DNA from: an uncultured Salinimicrobium sp.
GTDB lineage: Bacteria; Bacteroidota; Bacteroidia; Flavobacteriales; Flavobacteriaceae
Length of the DNA stretch: 16,482 nucleotides
Reading direction: 5' to 3'
Assembly: GCA_946887025.1 (NCBI GenBank)
Contig: CAMPJY010000045.1
Location: 1 to 16,482 of the forward strand
In this document: piece by piece, positions 13,953 through 16,482 of the stretch
How the letters are laid out: each line of letters starts with the position of its first letter
How positions within the stretch are numbered: position 1 is the stretch's first letter
Translations under genes and position numbers: made by a program
Notes under the pieces: model-generated
Seen by the model: the letters and a program-made list of their open reading frames with translations, nothing else
Databases searched by the model: none
What the model was told of the DNA's origin: nothing

Positions 13953-14689
13953 TAGCTCAGCAGTAATTGGGTTACTATGTAATTAGTGATAATTATAATA
14001 ACACTGGTCCAGACGAAGGAGGTGGTACTGGCTTTCCCGACTTCCAGGGCTCCCCCTTGCATGTAATAGCCATGATACGCCGGAATGGTGGCAAGAATAA
14101 ATGCAAAAAGGAAGGTTTTAAAGAAGGCATAGACCAGATGGAAACCATCAAAATCTTCCTGCAGTCCCATGATAAAATCGTCAGAAGAAACAAAACCTCC
14201 CAAAACCCCTGCGGTGTAGGCTCCAAGAATTCCCAGGAACATTGAGATTGCGATTACAAAAGGATAGGTTAGCATGGCGATGATCTTCGGAAAGATCAGG
14301 TAGTTCACGGAATTGATCCCCATTACCTCCAGCGCATCGATCTGTTCAGTTACCCGCATGGAGCCCAGACTTGAAGTGATATAGGATCCAACCTTACCGG
14401 CCATGATGATGGAAATAAAGGTGGGCGCAAATTCCAGGATCACGGACTGTCGGGCAGCAAAAGCGATCAGGGTCTTGGGAATCAGTGGGTTGTTCAGGTT
14501 GAGGGCGGTCTGTATGGCTACAACCCCTCCGATAAAGAAGGAGATAAAAGAAACTATTCCCAGGGATCCTATGATGAGGTCATCTATTTCTTTAAATATC
14601 AGGTTTCTTAAAACTGATGTCTTCGTCATCCGTCCGAAGACGCCCTTTAACATCAGGATGTATTCCCCAATAGCGTGCAGGTACCTCAT
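13952..14689 (-). CDS. MlaE-like ABC transporter permease
   Basis: Inner-membrane permease of an MCE-type lipid transporter. The 245 residues start with an amphipathic segment, then have about five membrane helices: FISFFIGGVVAIQTAL, a segment around FAPTFISIIMAGKVGS, MLTYPFVIAISMFLGILGAYTAG, FFKTFLFAFILATIPA, and a final TSVIIIITNYIVTQLLL. The family motif is VTEQIDALEVMGINSVNYLIFPKIIA, including the conserved E-x-IDAL-xx-MG, which contacts the ATPase. Transcribed ahead of the ATPase gene with a 1-base overlap. Divergent from the pafA-like gene with a 109-base spacer; no promoter with good consensus was seen for this strand. The two subunits form a dimeric complex with an MCE protein that must be encoded elsewhere. 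Confidence 0.88.
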   Translation of the reverse strand: MRYLHAIGEYILMLKGVFGRMTKTSVLRNLIFKEIDDLIIGSLGIVSFISFFIGGVVAIQTALNLNNPLIPKTLIAFAARQSVILEFAPTFISIIMAGKVGSYITSSLGSMRVTEQIDALEVMGINSVNYLIFPKIIAMLTYPFVIAISMFLGILGAYTAGVLGGFVSSDDFIMGLQEDFDGFHLVYAFFKTFLFAFILATIPAYHGYYMQGGALEVGKASTTSFVWTSVIIIITNYIVTQLLLS

Positions 14690-14771
14690 TGTTGATTTTT
14701 GTAAGGGCTAAAATACTAATTTTTTGGGCAAAGTATTAAAGGGGCTATTTTCTTTAACCTTATTATAATTG

Positions 14772-14779
14772 TATTTTTG
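14772..14779 (+). promoter_or_regulatory. -7 element for the PafA-like gene
   Basis: TATTTTTG is a perfect TAnnTTTG element ending 19 bases before the ATG at 14799. The -33 region (about 14748-14752) is T-rich but lacks a clear TTG. The predicted leader is about 10-15 bases. The spacer to the divergent MlaE-like gene is short enough for shared regulation. Confidence 0.55.
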
Positions 14780-14798
14780 AGCAAAACAAAATTATATC

Positions 14799-16460
14799 AT
14801 GAAACAAATTATTACTGGTCTGGTGTGCCTTCTGGCAACAGGTAGCCTCTGGGCCCAGGAAACTAAAGAGGAACAGGCTTCCAGCAATGAAATTTTTGCC
14901 AGTCCGAAACTTGTAGTCGGAGTGGTGGTGGATCAGATGAGATATGATTATATCACGCGATTCTGGCCCAGATATGGGGAGGAGGGTTTTAAGAAATTGA
15001 TAAGGGAAGGTTATCATTTGAAGAACAATCACTTCAATTATGTCCCAACCTATACCGGACCCGGGCACACTTCCGTTTATACAGGTGCCGCTCCTGAAAC
15101 GCACGGGATTATTTCCAACAACTGGTACAATAAATTTGAAGAGCAGTCCGTGTATTGCGCCGGGGATCCAAATGTGGAGCCGGTAGGAACAAATTCTTCC
15201 GCAGGAAAAATGTCGCCCCACAGGATGCTTACCACCAGCGTTGCCGATGAAAACAGGTTGCATACCCAGATGAGGGGCAAAACCATTGGGGTGGCCCTGA
15301 AAGACAGGGGATCCATTCTTCCCGCCGGGCATACCGCCAATGGAGCTTATTGGTTTCATGGACAGGACGAAGGGCACTGGATCACCAGTTCTTTCTATAT
15401 GGAAGAGCTACCAAAATGGGTACAGGATTTCAACAAATCCGGGAGAGCTGAATCTTATTTGAAAACCTGGAATACCCTCTATGACATCAAATCTTATGTA
15501 GAGAGTGGGACCGATCTCAATAACTACGAAGGCGGTTTCACCGGAAAGGAAACAGCTACCTTCCCTTATGATCTGGCTGAACTGTCCGAGCGGAATAATG
15601 GGTTTGATATTATAAAAACCACCCCCTACGGGAACAGCCTGACCGCCGATTTTGCCATTGCAGCCATCGATGGGGAGGATCTGGGGCAGGATGAGATCAC
15701 CGATTTTCTTACTGTCAGTTTCTCTTCCCCTGATTATGTAGGCCATAACTTCGGGGTGAATTCTGTTGAGGTCCAGGATACGTACCTGCGTCTCGACCAG
15801 GATCTGGCACGCCTGATCAAGGCGCTTGATGAAAAAGTGGGAGAAGGAAATTATACCCTCTTCCTTACCTCTGATCACGGAGGTGTCCATGTTCCGGCTT
15901 ATCTTGCTTCCCAGCAGATCCCTGCAGGCTATTTTGACAATAAAGCCTTTAATTCGGCTCTGAAGGATTTTGTTGCAGAAGAATTCGGAACCGCTGATGC
16001 CATAGAGAACATCTCCAACAATCAGGTATTCTTTGACTATGATGTTCTTTTTGATAAAGATATCGATTCCGATGAACTGGAGGAGGCTGTCTCGCATTTT
16101 GCGCTGCAGTATGACAAGATCAATATGGCTTACACCCGTTCCCAAATGGAAGGCACTACCTACCAAACCGGCATGGCCTACTTACTGGACAATGGCTTCA
16201 ATCAGAAAAGAAGCGGGGATGTCATTTTCGTCTTTGAACCATCTGTGATTTCCTATTCCCCTACCGGCTCCACCCATGGTACCGGACTTAATTACGATAC
16301 GCATGCGCCGCTTATTTTTTACGGAAATGGAATTAAGCAAGGCAGTAGCCTTGAAAGAACGGAGATCGTGGACATAGCCCCTACCATTTCAGCCTTACTG
16401 GGAATTCCTTTTCCAAATGGAGCTACAGGAAGACCTTTGGAAATGGTGCTCGAGAAATGA
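14799..16460 (+). CDS. PafA-like alkaline phosphatase, secreted
   Basis: Periplasmic zinc phosphomonoesterase of the alkaline phosphatase superfamily. The 553 residues start with a Sec signal (about 1-20, cut after SLWA or SLWAQ). Positions match the known PafA catalytic set: D45 in VVVDQMRYDY, nucleophile T86 in YTGPGHTS, N107 in ISNNW, K168 and R170 in ALKDRGSILPAGHT, D312 and H316 in SSPDYVGH, D359 and H360 in TSDHGG, H493 in STHGTGLNYDTH. Spacings T86-D45 (41), D359-D312 (47) and H493-D359 (134) equal those I recall for Elizabethkingia PafA. The K/R pair distinguishes phosphate monoesterases from related diesterases. There is no type IX C-terminal sorting domain, so it should remain periplasmic or be released otherwise. 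Its own promoter lies just upstream. It ends 22 bases before the window edge. Confidence 0.93.
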   Translation: MKQIITGLVCLLATGSLWAQETKEEQASSNEIFASPKLVVGVVVDQMRYDYITRFWPRYGEEGFKKLIREGYHLKNNHFNYVPTYTGPGHTSVYTGAAPETHGIISNNWYNKFEEQSVYCAGDPNVEPVGTNSSAGKMSPHRMLTTSVADENRLHTQMRGKTIGVALKDRGSILPAGHTANGAYWFHGQDEGHWITSSFYMEELPKWVQDFNKSGRAESYLKTWNTLYDIKSYVESGTDLNNYEGGFTGKETATFPYDLAELSERNNGFDIIKTTPYGNSLTADFAIAAIDGEDLGQDEITDFLTVSFSSPDYVGHNFGVNSVEVQDTYLRLDQDLARLIKALDEKVGEGNYTLFLTSDHGGVHVPAYLASQQIPAGYFDNKAFNSALKDFVAEEFGTADAIENISNNQVFFDYDVLFDKDIDSDELEEAVSHFALQYDKINMAYTRSQMEGTTYQTGMAYLLDNGFNQKRSGDVIFVFEPSVISYSPTGSTHGTGLNYDTHAPLIFYGNGIKQGSSLERTEIVDIAPTISALLGIPFPNGATGRPLEMVLEK

Positions 16461-16482
16461 TCAGAAGATCTTTGACAACATT

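Noticed and set aside
15408..16166. 252-codon open frame on the minus strand inside the PafA-like gene
   Set aside because: It is antisense to catalytic motifs of a well-supported phosphatase and shows no motif, start context or promoter of its own.

Overview
The window looks like chromosomal core sequence from a member of the Bacteroidetes, most probably the family Flavobacteriaceae. The reasons are the gliding-motility lipoprotein gene gldJ beside the type IX secretion gene porV, a pyruvate dehydrogenase E1-alpha/E2 gene pair, a PafA-type phosphatase, start codons without Shine-Dalgarno sites, and several promoters with the Bacteroidetes -7 element TAnnTTTG. The genus cannot be fixed from what is visible. 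No tRNA, rRNA, CRISPR array, prophage or complete insertion sequence was seen.

Layout. Bases 2-268 hold the 3' end of a REP-associated (Y1, IS200-like) transposase. It converges on murF (minus strand, 278-1555), the last enzyme making the peptidoglycan pentapeptide precursor. Upstream of murF on the same strand, behind a strong terminator hairpin (1566-1597), is gldJ (1618-3276). A 533-base gene-free divergent region (3277-3809) separates gldJ from porV (3810-4967). It carries two copies of an AACTT-NN-AAGTT dyad, a 15-base palindrome and the porV promoter. In Flavobacterium johnsoniae, as I recall it, porU (the type IX sortase) lies between gldJ and porV; here it is absent. Next come cdd (start reassigned to 5053), then pdhA (E1 alpha) and the E2 gene with two almost identical lipoyl domains, closed by a clear terminator at 8314-8342.

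Bases 8355-13177 are a tight five-gene plus-strand run: M28-family lipoprotein peptidase, short-chain dehydrogenase, SprT-like metalloprotease-fold protein with a decayed zinc ribbon, GDP-mannose pyrophosphorylase, and a DUF389 membrane protein with a long soluble tail. It meets head-on, with a 7-base gap, a minus-strand pair encoding an MlaE-like permease and MlaF-like ATPase of a lipid (MCE-type) ABC transporter. Divergent from that pair is a PafA-like alkaline phosphatase (14799-16460), in which every catalytic position I compared is present.

How the genes work together: much of the window serves the cell envelope (MurF for peptidoglycan, GldJ and PorV for gliding and type IX secretion, MlaFE for lipid transport, ManC for sugar nucleotides, PafA and the M28 lipoprotein for periplasmic hydrolysis). 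Central metabolism is represented by the pyruvate dehydrogenase pair and cytidine deaminase. I found no convincing new multi-gene system. The points most worth following are the missing porU, the paired dyads upstream of gldJ, the zinc-ribbon decay in the SprT-like protein, and the DUF389 tail.
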